The position numbers and the translations under genes are program-made. From an uncultured Alphaproteobacteria bacterium (lineage in GTDB: Bacteria; Pseudomonadota; Alphaproteobacteria; Rickettsiales; UBA1997): 7,058 bases of DNA. Numbering within the stretch: the stretch's first letter is position 1; every line of letters begins with the position of its first letter. The DNA lies in contig CAIYMZ010000144.1 in NCBI GenBank assembly GCA_903927415.1, forward strand, positions 1-7,058, in the 5' to 3' direction. The notes under the pieces were generated by a model, which saw only the letters and a program-made list of their open reading frames with translations, was not told the DNA's origin and searched no databases. This document shows, piece by piece, positions 1 through 5,896 of the stretch.

Positions 1-979
1 ATAAAGTGATCTCTTTTTGAGCTAGAGGTAGCCAGTTGTAGCCCTCGATAATTTGTAAAATTCCTATTCTTTCAGAAGAGCCAATGCTTGAAGCCAGTGT
101 GGTGCAATCCACCAAAGCAGAATAGTTAAATCCTCTTCCAGCTTGCACAACTGTCGGAACATCAGTTGAGCGACTGACGGTGTGAACGGCAGTTGTTCCT
201 TTGAGATATTTCCACCGATCAGCAAAGTAAGTTGCGTCAGAAATGCTTGTAAACGAAGTGCCGCGCTGCCAAATGTTAAAATCACCGTTGATGAAGGCAT
301 TTTTATTTGAAAATAAATCTGCCAGCGCCATCTGTCCTGCACCCGTGAAGTAAGAAATTTTTTTAGCTGCACCAATTAGAGCAGCAATGGCAGCGAGGTT
401 CGCGGCATAAGCCTGAACATTAGCTCCTATCTCTAAACCAAGATTCACTCTAGCTTCTTCGGCATCTTCTAGATCAGCTAAGTTCTGTGCCTTTGCCAAT
501 TTTTCAGCTAAGGCGATAATGACATTTGCATTAAAATTAGGATCATTGTTGAGATCTTCAGACATCACCAAATTGACCTGCGGGGCGTTGGTGAACCCTA
601 AAATCATCCTGATATAAAGTCTTTTTCCGGAGCCGCTTTCTGAAGTTGATTTAAAAGTTTCGGGATATTTTCCGATTGCAAAAAGCTCTCCATCGGAATC
701 AAAAATTCCGACCTCACGAATGTAAAACGACCCTATCGTTTCGTTGATTACTCCTTCAACAATCAGCTGATTTGGATTGAATTCATCAATTGCAACATGG
801 GTTAAGGTTGTGCGATAAACCTCGTTAACAAGAGCTGTTTGTGATCCGGCTGGATTGTAGCTTGTGCCATTTCCATCTCCAACCGCGATATGAGTTAAGT
901 TTACTGGTGACCCACTACTTGCTGCGGCTTCCTTCAACAGACCATTATTTGTGATAATGCTGTAGTAGGTTTGTGTCAT
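1..979 (-). CDS. Phage tail fibre protein, N-terminal part (runs off left edge)
   Basis: The frame is open from ATG at 979 down to base 1, giving 326 residues without a stop; the 3' end lies outside the window. Residues 1-140 match the tail-collar fibre N-terminal family (DUF3751, as in P2 gpH-type fibres): a YYSIITNNGLLKEA start, LTHIAVGDGNG at about 28-38 and FYIREVGIFDSDGELFAIG at 85-103. This domain normally anchors the fibre to the baseplate through gpI. Residues 167-182 (LADLEDAEEARVNLGL) are a typical fibre-shaft repeat unit, followed by an Ala-rich stretch at 187-205 and FTGAGQMALADLF at 211-223. From about 229 a new domain starts with INGDFNIWQRGTSF and YFADRWKY, a block common in phage fibres and often predicted to bind carbohydrate; that would be the receptor-binding part (inference). 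The start overlaps the gpI stop as ATGA, and I see no Shine-Dalgarno, so coupled translation is likely. Receptor specificity cannot be judged. Confidence 0.9.
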   Translation of the reverse strand, partial: MTQTYYSIITNNGLLKEAAASSGSPVNLTHIAVGDGNGTSYNPAGSQTALVNEVYRTTLTHVAIDEFNPNQLIVEGVINETIGSFYIREVGIFDSDGELFAIGKYPETFKSTSESGSGKRLYIRMILGFTNAPQVNLVMSEDLNNDPNFNANVIIALAEKLAKAQNLADLEDAEEARVNLGLEIGANVQAYAANLAAIAALIGAAKKISYFTGAGQMALADLFSNKNAFINGDFNIWQRGTSFTSISDATYFADRWKYLKGTTAVHTVSRSTDVPTVVQAGRGFNYSALVDCTTLASSIGSSERIGILQIIEGYNWLPLAQKEITL

Positions 980-1620
980 GTTAACGGATAAATCGTAGTA
1001 ATTTCTTTAGTAATAAAAAATGTTCCCACAATCGGTGCGGATGATTCATTTTCCAATTCATCATCGTGATCAAAGATGACCGGATTGAGTGAAGTAACTT
1101 CTTTTGAAATAATAACGCTGCCGATACTTACCAAACCAGTTTCCACTGATAAATAGGCTCTCAGGCTTTCGAGATGTGATCTTGCGTTCTTGGTGCTCTC
1201 TATGACTTTTTGAACTTGCGGTAAAATGTTAACATCAAAGCCAGGTTCTTTTACATCAAAAAACACTCTGAAGAAATAAGGGTCAGCGCCATATTCAAAC
1301 CATTCTTCAACCTTAACATTTTCGTAGTTGAAGGCTTGTAGTGCCTTTTTTAAAGCACCAATCGTCCCTTTTTTTCTGTGAACCTCAACACTTGCCTTGA
1401 TAACATTGCGGCGAATTTGTTCCGGCCAATTATCACTCCAGTCATCAACTGATAATGCCCAGGCAAGCCACGGTAAAATATGAGCCGGTGCAAGATCAGG
1501 ATTTACAACATAACGATTTAGCGTTGGCAGATCAAAAGAATTGCCAAATACACTTTCCAAATCTCTCAGTAAAGTGCTCGCATTTGGCGGCAATAAAGAT
1601 TGATTAATTTCGTCACTCAT
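976..1620 (-). CDS. I: Phage tail protein I (P2 gpI-like baseplate protein)
   Basis: This 214-aa protein carries the hallmarks of the P2 gpI family: SLLPPNAS at 8-15, LPWLAWALSVDDW at 49-61, then W-x-E-x-x-RR (65-71) and VHRKKGTIGALKKAL at 80-94. P2 gpI sits at the baseplate edge and links wedge protein gpJ to the tail fibre, and the next gene here is the fibre. I start at ATG 1620 rather than the in-frame TTG just before it (1623), because ATG is stronger and gives an 8-base overlap with the gpJ stop (1613-1620). The stop overlaps the fibre start (976-979). The C-terminal 50 residues contain a duplicated segment, 164-180 and 196-213, both of the form G-S/T-x-x-I-S/T-K-E-V/I-T-S/T. This lies where the family usually has a short variable tail, so it may form part of the fibre attachment surface (inference). 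Confidence 0.95.
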   Translation of the reverse strand: MSDEINQSLLPPNASTLLRDLESVFGNSFDLPTLNRYVVNPDLAPAHILPWLAWALSVDDWSDNWPEQIRRNVIKASVEVHRKKGTIGALKKALQAFNYENVKVEEWFEYGADPYFFRVFFDVKEPGFDVNILPQVQKVIESTKNARSHLESLRAYLSVETGLVSIGSVIISKEVTSLNPVIFDHDDELENESSAPIVGTFFITKEITTIYPLT

Positions 1621-2461
1621 CAACTACGATTGAGATTGTTTTGCTGTTGCAATAAGCCGCTTGTTCATCGGTTGTAACAACATCTTCCGTTGGACTTATA
1701 AGCTGAACTTTCTTTACGCCATCAACATGAAGAGCGTCATAAATTCCTGACACTGCTACCAGTTTTTCAATTGCGTGTCTCTCATCTAAAAATTTATCTA
1801 AGGTAGCTCGTGCTTCAGTTTCAACCACTGCTGAAGATGGACCCGAATAAACCGTAATTACTGCTTCAACCGAATAATTGATGATCTCCGCACTTTGCAC
1901 AGAAACCTGATCGGTAAGTGGTCTGACATCTTCTTCACTTAACTTTTCCAAAACAGCATTAAGCAATTCTGATGATGCAGTTCCATTTCCGGTCTTGGAA
2001 AGAATTGTTACCAAAACTTCACCAGGATTTGGGCTTTTTACTGAAACCGATTTTATATCGCTTGATGCAGATAGCGCATGAAATGTGTAAGCACCAACTG
2101 ATCCAGCATTGGTGAATGCTTCTGGTGCAAGCTGGATTCTTTGCCTTAACTGATCGTCAGTTTCTCCTTCAAGTTTTTGTACACCAAGAGAAGCGCCTAA
2201 ATTTTCTAAGTCGCTTCCAGTTGCGTAAGCGAGCATTGTTGCTTTTGCTGCTTCGTTAATTCTATTGCGAAGAAGTAATTCGCGATAAGCGCAAACCTCC
2301 AGCAGGATCATCGCCGGGTCACTTTCAAGCAAAGTTGAGTAAGTTGGATTTTTTTCTAAAAAATCACTTAAGATGTCCTGAAAAATTGTCTCATAACTTA
2401 GCTCTTCAATTACTTTTGGTGCCGGTAATTTTGATAAATCTATTGCGGTAAAATTGCCCAT
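1613..2461 (-). CDS. J: Baseplate assembly protein J (P2 gpJ / Mu gp47-like)
   Basis: The protein is 282 aa, close to the roughly 300 aa of P2-type gpJ. The diagnostic block is at 46-94: ESDPAMILLEVCAYRELLLR, then RINEAAKATMLAYATGSDLE and NLGASLGV. It is followed by QLRQRIQLAPEAF (104-116) and AGSVGAYTFHAL (119-130), all standard for the family. gpJ forms the baseplate wedge together with gpW and gpI, corresponding to T4 gp6, and surrounds the central spike. The later half (about 145-282) is beta-rich with regular alternation, as expected for the repeated domains of this family. Its ATG directly abuts the TAA of gpW (TAAATG, 2459-2464) with no obvious Shine-Dalgarno, so re-initiating ribosomes probably translate it. 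Nothing looks truncated. Confidence 0.96.
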   Translation of the reverse strand: MGNFTAIDLSKLPAPKVIEELSYETIFQDILSDFLEKNPTYSTLLESDPAMILLEVCAYRELLLRNRINEAAKATMLAYATGSDLENLGASLGVQKLEGETDDQLRQRIQLAPEAFTNAGSVGAYTFHALSASSDIKSVSVKSPNPGEVLVTILSKTGNGTASSELLNAVLEKLSEEDVRPLTDQVSVQSAEIINYSVEAVITVYSGPSSAVVETEARATLDKFLDERHAIEKLVAVSGIYDALHVDGVKKVQLISPTEDVVTTDEQAAYCNSKTISIVVDE

Positions 2462-2797
2462 TTAGCTACTGTTGATCTGAATATTTTCTAAAACTATTTT
2501 TTGTCCGTCTTTTACAAAACTGCCTTCAAGGTCGATTGTAATTTTACCTTTTTCGATGCTTTGAACTGTAACTTGTTCAACCTCAAAACGAGGCTCCCAA
2601 GTGAAGAGTGCCTCGACAACATCGGAATAAATTTCTGCAATCAAATCGCCGTTTATCGGTTGATCAATTCTTTCAAAAAGCCGTGAACCATAATCGCGGC
2701 GCATAATTCTTGAGCCAATTGGTGTGCTCAAAATATTTGCAATCGACTGCTTGATGTGAGCAATTTCTGAAATTGTTTTGCCAGTATTTACATTCAT
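2462..2797 (-). CDS. W: Baseplate wedge protein W (P2 gpW / T4 gp25-like)
   Basis: This is a gp25/gpW family protein. The core signature TPIGSRIMRRDYGSRLF lies at residues 25-41, preceded by IKQSIANIL and followed by WEPRFEVEQV at 67-76. In contractile tails this small protein caps the wedge and starts sheath assembly, and 111 aa fits the family (about 110-130). The frame is open upstream to ATG 2836, which would add 13 residues, but I chose ATG 2797. It makes an exact ATGA overlap with the gpV stop, as at several other junctions here, and the protein then begins MNVNTGKTISE, the usual family N-terminus. The longer form would overlap gpV by 43 bases and has no visible Shine-Dalgarno. The family is sometimes called lysozyme-like for its T4 history, but no catalytic lysozyme residues are implied. 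Confidence 0.94.
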   Translation of the reverse strand: MNVNTGKTISEIAHIKQSIANILSTPIGSRIMRRDYGSRLFERIDQPINGDLIAEIYSDVVEALFTWEPRFEVEQVTVQSIEKGKITIDLEGSFVKDGQKIVLENIQINSS

Positions 2798-3366
2798 GTT
2801 GCTTTCACTTTGCTTGATCCACCAATGATTGGCCATTCACCAGCAGAAGAACCGGAATCAATTTTTACTTTATCGCCAACTCTAGCCACGGCATTTCCAC
2901 CACTGCCTCCAAGATCAACATTTCCTTTTAAGGTAATGTTTGCAGCTTCAATTTGTGCGTTTCCTGCGACTTTAATGTTGGCGCTGCCTTTGATATCTAA
3001 ATTCAAATTTCCGGTCGTTTTATCGAAGGAAATTTTTGAACCATCGGCAAAAGTTATGCTTTTGATATCGCCGGAATTTTCGGGAGCGTTGCCGCGATAA
3101 AGTGAAGGCAAAATCACTCCCTGATTTAATTCTCCGCAGGGAGATAAAATGATTACTTGTTCATCAATTTCGGGAGGATTCCAGTCTTTAGTTTCGCCAC
3201 TGTTTGCAGTCATCCACGGCAGCCAATCAGTTTCTAAATCACCGATTTTTATTCGTGCTTTTGCTGTTTCATAATTGATAGCAAATATCTGTCCCAAGCG
3301 AATGATATTTGCTAGTCTTCGTGCAAGATCGTTTAAATTAAATCCGTCTTTTTCACCGAAGTTCAT
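2794..3366 (-). CDS. V: Baseplate spike protein V (P2 gpV / Mu gp45-like)
   Basis: The protein is 190 aa. Residues 18-95 form the OB-fold expected of gpV: NIIRLGQIFAINYETAKARI, then a WLPW pair at 48-51, DEQVIILSPCGELNQGVILPSLY at 69-90, as in the central-spike hub family. Residues 100-152 are a short beta stalk with alternating residues (ITFADGSKISFD, ANIKVAGNAQIEAANITLKG), as in the triple-stranded beta-helix that forms the needle of the trimer. The end (158-190), ARVGDKV to GEWPIIGGSSKVKA, resembles the PAAR-like R-x-GD and GS-x-x-V pattern of many prophage spikes. The P2-type HxH iron-binding tip is absent; the visible protein contains no histidine. The role is to pierce the outer membrane at the head of the baseplate. 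The start overlaps the preceding stop (ATGA, 3363-3366). Confidence 0.93.
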   Translation of the reverse strand: MNFGEKDGFNLNDLARRLANIIRLGQIFAINYETAKARIKIGDLETDWLPWMTANSGETKDWNPPEIDEQVIILSPCGELNQGVILPSLYRGNAPENSGDIKSITFADGSKISFDKTTGNLNLDIKGSANIKVAGNAQIEAANITLKGNVDLGGSGGNAVARVGDKVKIDSGSSAGEWPIIGGSSKVKAT

Positions 3367-3587
3367 TGATCATTTTTCTTGGATTTTTTGCTTCCTTTAT
3401 CGCTGTTTTTTTCTTCAGAATTTTCTTCAGTTTTTTCTGCTGCAACATCATCTTTTTTGCGGTGAATTTTTAAGGCTTTGCCGTTAGTTAAAAGGTTGAC
3501 TGCCGCTTTCTCATCAAGCTCAACAATTTGTCCTTTTTTGTAGTCTTGATGGTCGGTGATAATTTGAATTTTTACTAATTTGCTCAT
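3363..3587 (-). CDS. Small phage protein with charged C-terminal tail, function unknown
   Basis: This is a 74-aa protein. Residues 1-42 look like a small folded module: VKIQIITDHQDYKKGQIVEL, then DEKAAVNLLTNGKALKI. The pattern of strand, F/Y-K-K-G, I-x-E-L-D and a helix ending in G-x-A recurs in small proteins of phage structural regions; I know no established function. Residues 43-74 are low complexity, almost only K, E, D, S and N, and probably disordered. It overlaps its neighbours by 4 bases on both sides (ATGA at 3584-3587 and 3363-3366), so it is clearly part of the cluster. Its place between the tail terminator and gpV is where P2 has small tail-completion genes, but I see no sequence likeness to P2 R, S or X. 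A GAGG about 10 bases before the ATG is the only Shine-Dalgarno candidate. Confidence 0.8.
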   Translation of the reverse strand: MSKLVKIQIITDHQDYKKGQIVELDEKAAVNLLTNGKALKIHRKKDDVAAEKTEENSEEKNSDKGSKKSKKNDQ

Positions 3588-4084
3588 GGGAAATTTGCCT
3601 CAATTTCAGTTGGTATTGTTCCTGAATTATCAGGTTCTTTGCTTGTTGTGTAATATGTAATTGCGTAGGTAAGCCTCACAGCCCCATAGATTTTACTGCC
3701 ATCAATCGAGATGTCGATTTCGGTAGATTTCAATTTCAAAACATCCGCTTTTCTTGTCGGCATTTCCCATCCATCAAAAGCATTTTCAATTTGCTCGGCG
3801 ATTTTATCGAGGGCGGTATCAACTTCTTCACCTCCTAAAACTACAGCTTCGAAGGCAATATCTAATTCTCTTTTAGTCGGACCAAAACCATCACTCGCAA
3901 ATCTTTCTTCAATGACATTTTCATTTCGCGCATAAACCAAAATCGCTGGCAGAAACTGGTCAAATAAAGGCTTCGATCTGCTGCCGTAAATTTTGTCTCC
4001 TGCATCAGTTAGAAAAACATCATCAACTTTTGTCTTAAGTCTATCGACCAAAGCATCTCTAATCGCTGTTCGCGGGTGACTCAT
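3584..4084 (-). CDS. Tail terminator / tail-completion protein (minor tail protein)
   Basis: The protein is 166 aa. It begins MSHPRTAIRDALVDRLK, an N-terminus shared by many prophage tail-terminator-type proteins, then has SKPLFDQFLPAILVYARNE (37-55), RELDIAFEAVVLG (72-84), a helix DTALDKIAEQIENAF (89-103) and YGAVRLTYAITYYTT (133-147). The alternating beta and helix pattern fits the gpU/terminator fold, which caps the tube and sheath and meets the head connector. The start lies 26 bases inside the preceding head-tail joining gene (4059-4084), and I see no close Shine-Dalgarno. The start was kept because the HPR-x-AIR motif is part of the conserved N-terminus and no later Met exists. The exact class (lambda gpU, Mu gp37 or P2 gpS-like) cannot be settled by eye. 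Confidence 0.8.
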   Translation of the reverse strand: MSHPRTAIRDALVDRLKTKVDDVFLTDAGDKIYGSRSKPLFDQFLPAILVYARNENVIEERFASDGFGPTKRELDIAFEAVVLGGEEVDTALDKIAEQIENAFDGWEMPTRKADVLKLKSTEIDISIDGSKIYGAVRLTYAITYYTTSKEPDNSGTIPTEIEANFP

Positions 4085-4400
4085 GAAGTATTAATTTTTT
4101 GCTTCCTGGTAAGTGTTGCTGAATGTCGATGATTTGGTATCTGGTGTTTTCCACTTCAATAAAATCACCTTGATTTGCTTTTGGATAAGCTGATGGCATC
4201 GAAACATTGCGGATGAATAAAACGATTTCATTAGAGCTGATTTCTACTTCAGAAGATTTGGTGTTAACACCTGAATAATCTTTATGAAAATCGCCCTTAA
4301 TGGTGAAGGAATCAAAATCGCTATTCGCTGGAATGTAAGTTGCTTCTCGCCCAAAAATTTCAACGCACGGCTTATTGATAAAATTGTCGAAATCTAACAT
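4059..4400 (-). CDS. Head-tail joining protein (lambda gpFII-like)
   Basis: This is a 113-aa protein of the size of lambda gpFII and its relatives. The layout fits that family: EIFGREATYIP (14-24), FTIKGDFHKDY (32-42), a segment VEISSNEIVLFIRNVSMPS (52-70), then QGDFIEVENTRYQIIDI (77-93) and a final KKLILHE strand. In this family the GD-x-I-x-V-x-x-x-x-Y-x-I-x-D-I part is the best-conserved piece. Such proteins bind below the portal and create the docking surface for the finished tail. It starts 9 bases after the preceding stop with a modest AAGAAG site at 4405-4410, which touches that stop codon, and it ends inside the tail-terminator gene. Identification rests on pattern and gene order, so a more general 'head completion' label is also possible. 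Confidence 0.75.
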   Translation of the reverse strand: MLDFDNFINKPCVEIFGREATYIPANSDFDSFTIKGDFHKDYSGVNTKSSEVEISSNEIVLFIRNVSMPSAYPKANQGDFIEVENTRYQIIDIQQHLPGSKKLILHESPANSD

Positions 4401-4409
4401 TGATCTTCT

Positions 4410-4883
4410 TTAAGCACCATTATTCGCGCTGTTCTCAGATTGTTTTGTCTCTGAGTTTTTTTCGTCTTCGTTGGCGTTATCATCAGGCTCAGTTTTCTTC
4501 GAAATTTCCGTAAATATTTTTTCAGCTTCATCTTTTTTAATTGGTTTTGGAGTTAATAAATTTTTCTCTGCGTCAAAGACATTGTATTTGCCAAAGCTCA
4601 CATGCTGGATGCAGGGATATTCTGTTGGCGCTTCAACTTTGTTGCCGTCAGGTTTTTTGTCAGAAATTTCTTTGAGATTTTCCAAAAGAGATTTGGTTAA
4701 AGACTCAGGCGAGATGGTGATTTTCTCGCCTTGTTTGAATTGCACTGGTTCAACAACTTCAAAGATGTCTTTTTTCTTACTCTTCAAAGAAGTTACACGA
4801 CTCTCAACCTGACTTTCTGACAGTTTAAGCTCAGTGCCAATACCAATGGTTATGTGCTTTCCGGTTACTTCATAAGTTTGCAT
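4410..4883 (-). CDS. Modular small phage structural-region protein, function unknown
   Basis: This 157-aa protein is not one I can assign. It looks built from short modules. Residues 3-43 (YEVTGKHITIG, G-T-E-L-K-L-S-E, then a helix) and 44-73 (EPVQFKQGEKITISPESL, then a helix LLENLKEI) both show the strand, G-x-x-h-x-h-S/D, helix pattern also seen in the 74-aa protein at 3587-3363. A third stretch, 90-127 (PCIQHVSFGKYNVFDAEKNL to DEAEKIF), resembles the 'H-V-S/G-F/R-G-K/R-Y-x-V' segments common in small capsid-region proteins. Residues 128-157 are a disordered, acidic and Asn/Ser-rich tail. It follows the capsid gene after 15 bases with a strong Shine-Dalgarno, so it is probably made in quantity. 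A role at the capsid vertex or head completion is inference from place only. Confidence 0.75.
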   Translation of the reverse strand: MQTYEVTGKHITIGIGTELKLSESQVESRVTSLKSKKKDIFEVVEPVQFKQGEKITISPESLTKSLLENLKEISDKKPDGNKVEAPTEYPCIQHVSFGKYNVFDAEKNLLTPKPIKKDEAEKIFTEISKKTEPDDNANEDEKNSETKQSENSANNGA

Positions 4884-4890
4884 GATTTAG

Positions 4891-4898
4891 CTCCTCTT
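4891..4898 (-). promoter_or_regulatory. Strong Shine-Dalgarno for the 157-aa gene
   Basis: The mRNA reads AAGAGGAG, 7 bases before ATG 4883. It sits between the capsid stop (4899-4901) and the next start. It is one of only two strong sites in the window and fixes that start. Confidence 0.8.
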
Positions 4899-5864
4899 TT
4901 AAGATTTAATCAACTTCACCTGACAAGCGTGTTGCCAGTATCCGTAGCCAACATTTCGCCATGTATCAACACCGTATTCGTGTTTATCATGTCTGAATTC
5001 GAGCTCTGAACCTTCGGCAATTGCTTTGAGTTTAACGCCTTCTTCTTCCTGACGAATGAAAGGCTTGATCGCGCTGTCAGTTCTGAAAATCGCAAATTTA
5101 TCAGTCCAAGGAAGGCGAGGATTTTGCGCTACAGTGATATTAAGCTCATTCATCACTTTGATTGAGTTGGTGCTGCCACCAACAGTCAAAGGAACAGCAA
5201 CTGCAGCCTGAGCAATATGCCACATTGAGGTTGGAACCTTAACCAAAAAGTTAGTGGCGTTTTCATTCATCGGCTCACCCTGATCATCTTTAAATGACAA
5301 GATTTGCTGAATGCCTCGAAGTACTGCTAAACGAAATGCAGCCTCACTTGGAGAAATCACAACACCAACTTTTCCGCCGTCAATGACATCAGCAAAACCA
5401 GTTAGATCGACTTGCAGTTTATTGCTTTGAGTTCCGCTTTTTCCTTCGGCGTGATCAGTATCGAAGAAATATTGGCCATCATAACAAACAGTGCTTTCAG
5501 CATTTACGAGCAGCTTAGATAAAAGCTGCGCCCAATGTGAATTTGTTCTGTCAGCAAATTCATTAATTCTGGCTTTGATTTGTCCGGTTTTATCACGGCG
5601 TAAATCTTTCACCGCAATTTCCAAAGTTCCTTCAAAGTGTTTGTTTTCGATAGTCAGACCATTGGTTGAAAAACCTTTTGCCTGTCTTCCGCCAACCCAT
5701 TCACGCATCACAGGAGATTGACCTAACCATTTGTAGGTTTCAGATTCCTGATCAGATGCAAAGTAATTAGAAATTGCCTCGATCCAGTCCATGCCGGTTT
5801 TTTGTTCGAGACGCTTGTAATAAAGGCCAATAATAGCCCTTGATGATAATTCGTTTAGAGACAT
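4899..5864 (-). CDS. T: Major capsid protein, Mu gpT family
   Basis: The protein is 321 aa, near the about 300 aa of Mu gpT. Recognisable family blocks are YKWLGQSPVMREWVGGRQAK (44-63) with GF following, LTIENKHFEGTLEIAVKDLRRD (70-91), a helix with WAQLLSKLLVNA (111-122) and CYDGQYFFDTDHAEG (127-141) followed by a Gly/Ser loop and SN. Later come FLVKVPTSMW and the C-terminal WRNVGYGYWQHA block. It forms the icosahedral shell (HK97-type fold by family knowledge). The preceding protease-scaffold and decoration genes make up the usual Mu-type head set. The start is fixed by the conserved N-terminus (LNELSSRAIIGLYYKRL). No Shine-Dalgarno is visible within 20 bases; the leader is A/T-rich (see 5865-5896), which is odd for a gene that must be highly expressed. 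Confidence 0.95.
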   Translation of the reverse strand: MSLNELSSRAIIGLYYKRLEQKTGMDWIEAISNYFASDQESETYKWLGQSPVMREWVGGRQAKGFSTNGLTIENKHFEGTLEIAVKDLRRDKTGQIKARINEFADRTNSHWAQLLSKLLVNAESTVCYDGQYFFDTDHAEGKSGTQSNKLQVDLTGFADVIDGGKVGVVISPSEAAFRLAVLRGIQQILSFKDDQGEPMNENATNFLVKVPTSMWHIAQAAVAVPLTVGGSTNSIKVMNELNITVAQNPRLPWTDKFAIFRTDSAIKPFIRQEEEGVKLKAIAEGSELEFRHDKHEYGVDTWRNVGYGYWQHACQVKLIKS

Positions 5865-5896
5865 AAATTTTTTGATTTGAAGTTGTTAAAAGTTAC
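5865..5896 (-). other. Shine-Dalgarno-less A/T-rich leader of the capsid gene
   Basis: This 32-base gap is the largest in the window. The mRNA directly before the capsid ATG is CAAATCAAAAAATTT, with no purine-rich Shine-Dalgarno at normal spacing. It may be an unstructured, A-rich ribosome landing site. I see no terminator hairpin or convincing promoter in it. Confidence 0.4.

Noticed and set aside
64..375. Minus-strand open frame of 103 codons
   Set aside because: It is in a different frame from the tail-fibre gene, which is open without a break from 979 to 1 and shows clear fibre domains throughout this stretch.
1621..1623. TTG start for gpI one codon before the ATG
   Set aside because: ATG 1620 directly follows and is the stronger codon; no Shine-Dalgarno favours the TTG.
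2462..2836. gpW as a lysozyme
   Set aside because: The gp25/gpW family name 'lysozyme-like' is historic; the protein has the baseplate wedge signature and no recognisable catalytic pattern.
3394..3440. T-rich stretch on the plus strand that might suggest a terminator
   Set aside because: It is the Lys/Glu-rich coding tail of the 74-aa protein (AAA/GAA codons on the minus strand) and no GC-rich hairpin precedes it.
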